A DNA stretch of 64,000 nt from Piper betle (taxonomy: Eukaryota; Streptophyta; Magnoliopsida; Piperales; Piperaceae), in assembly GCA_033002965.1 (NCBI GenBank), contig JAURVB010013535.1:42081-106080 (forward strand). Direction: 5' to 3'. Both the position numbers and the translations under genes were made by a program. Of the stretch, positions 63,973 through 64,000 are shown piece after piece. The notes under the pieces are model-generated. The model was given only the letters and a program-made list of their open reading frames with translations. It did no database searches and was not told the DNA's origin. The stretch's first letter is position 1, and every line of letters starts with the position of its first letter.

Positions 63973-64000
63973 TGTAACACCCCAAATCCGGTTCACGCTC
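63973..64000 (+). mobile_element. Start of another TGTAACACCC-type LTR
   Basis: The last 28 bases are nearly identical to the first 28 bases of solo LTR 1 (TGTAACACCCCAAATCCGG then ttcac). The element runs off the window. Confidence 0.8.

Overview
This window is nuclear DNA of a flowering plant. The evidence is intron-rich protein genes of plant-specific or plant-type families, an AT-rich background, many AT microsatellites, and layers of degenerate Ty1/copia, Ty3/gypsy, hAT and hairpin elements. I cannot fix the lineage beyond angiosperm from sequence alone. Roughly one fifth of the window is gene body and most of the rest is transposon-derived or unassigned.

Four protein genes can be rebuilt exon by exon. 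(1) A Bet1/Sft1-like Qc-SNARE on the minus strand (20228-25728, 5 coding exons, 124 aa). (2) A CYP90D-type brassinosteroid C-23 hydroxylase on the minus strand (10413-13186, 8 exons, 482 aa). (3) An RHD3/atlastin-like ER-shaping GTPase on the plus strand (45514-53565, 22 coding exons, about 807 aa if the frame were continuous). It carries a one-base deletion in its sixteenth coding exon that would truncate the protein at 540 aa, and it has one GC-AG intron. (4) An L-ascorbate oxidase on the minus strand (54250-57932, 5 exons, 579 aa), tail-to-tail with RHD3. These genes are unrelated in function and form no cluster.

Layout. 1-10.4 kb: a truncated piece of a large LTR family, several diverged dispersed and tandem repeats, a probable Helitron terminus and a 40-bp-arm hairpin element. 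10.4-13.2 kb: CYP90D. 13.4-15.05 kb: a tandemly duplicated, GC-rich fold-back block just upstream of CYP90D. 15-20 kb: no recognised gene. 20.2-25.8 kb: the SNARE gene, with a 4.1-kb second intron that holds duplications. 27.7-30.9 kb: a decayed copia element carrying a nested 566-bp hAT-like insertion with an 8-bp target duplication. 30.9-38.9 kb: a decayed minus-strand gypsy gag cut by two 3-kb solo LTRs of one family that begin TGTAACACCC; the first has a perfect 5-bp target duplication. 39-44 kb: unassigned. 44.2-53.6 kb: RHD3, with a minisatellite and GC-rich leader in front. 54.2-58.0 kb: ascorbate oxidase. 58-61.6 kb: hairpin elements and a LINE-like tail. 61.65-64 kb: copia LTRs arranged as a large inverted repeat around about 694 bp of pure (AT)n, then a copia gag relic hit at the window edge by another LTR of the TGTAACACCC family.

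I found no clearly new biochemical system. The most notable items are structural: the AT-cored LTR palindrome, the fold-back GC block next to a hormone gene, the nested retrotransposon history that can be read from target-site duplications, and the frameshifted RHD3.
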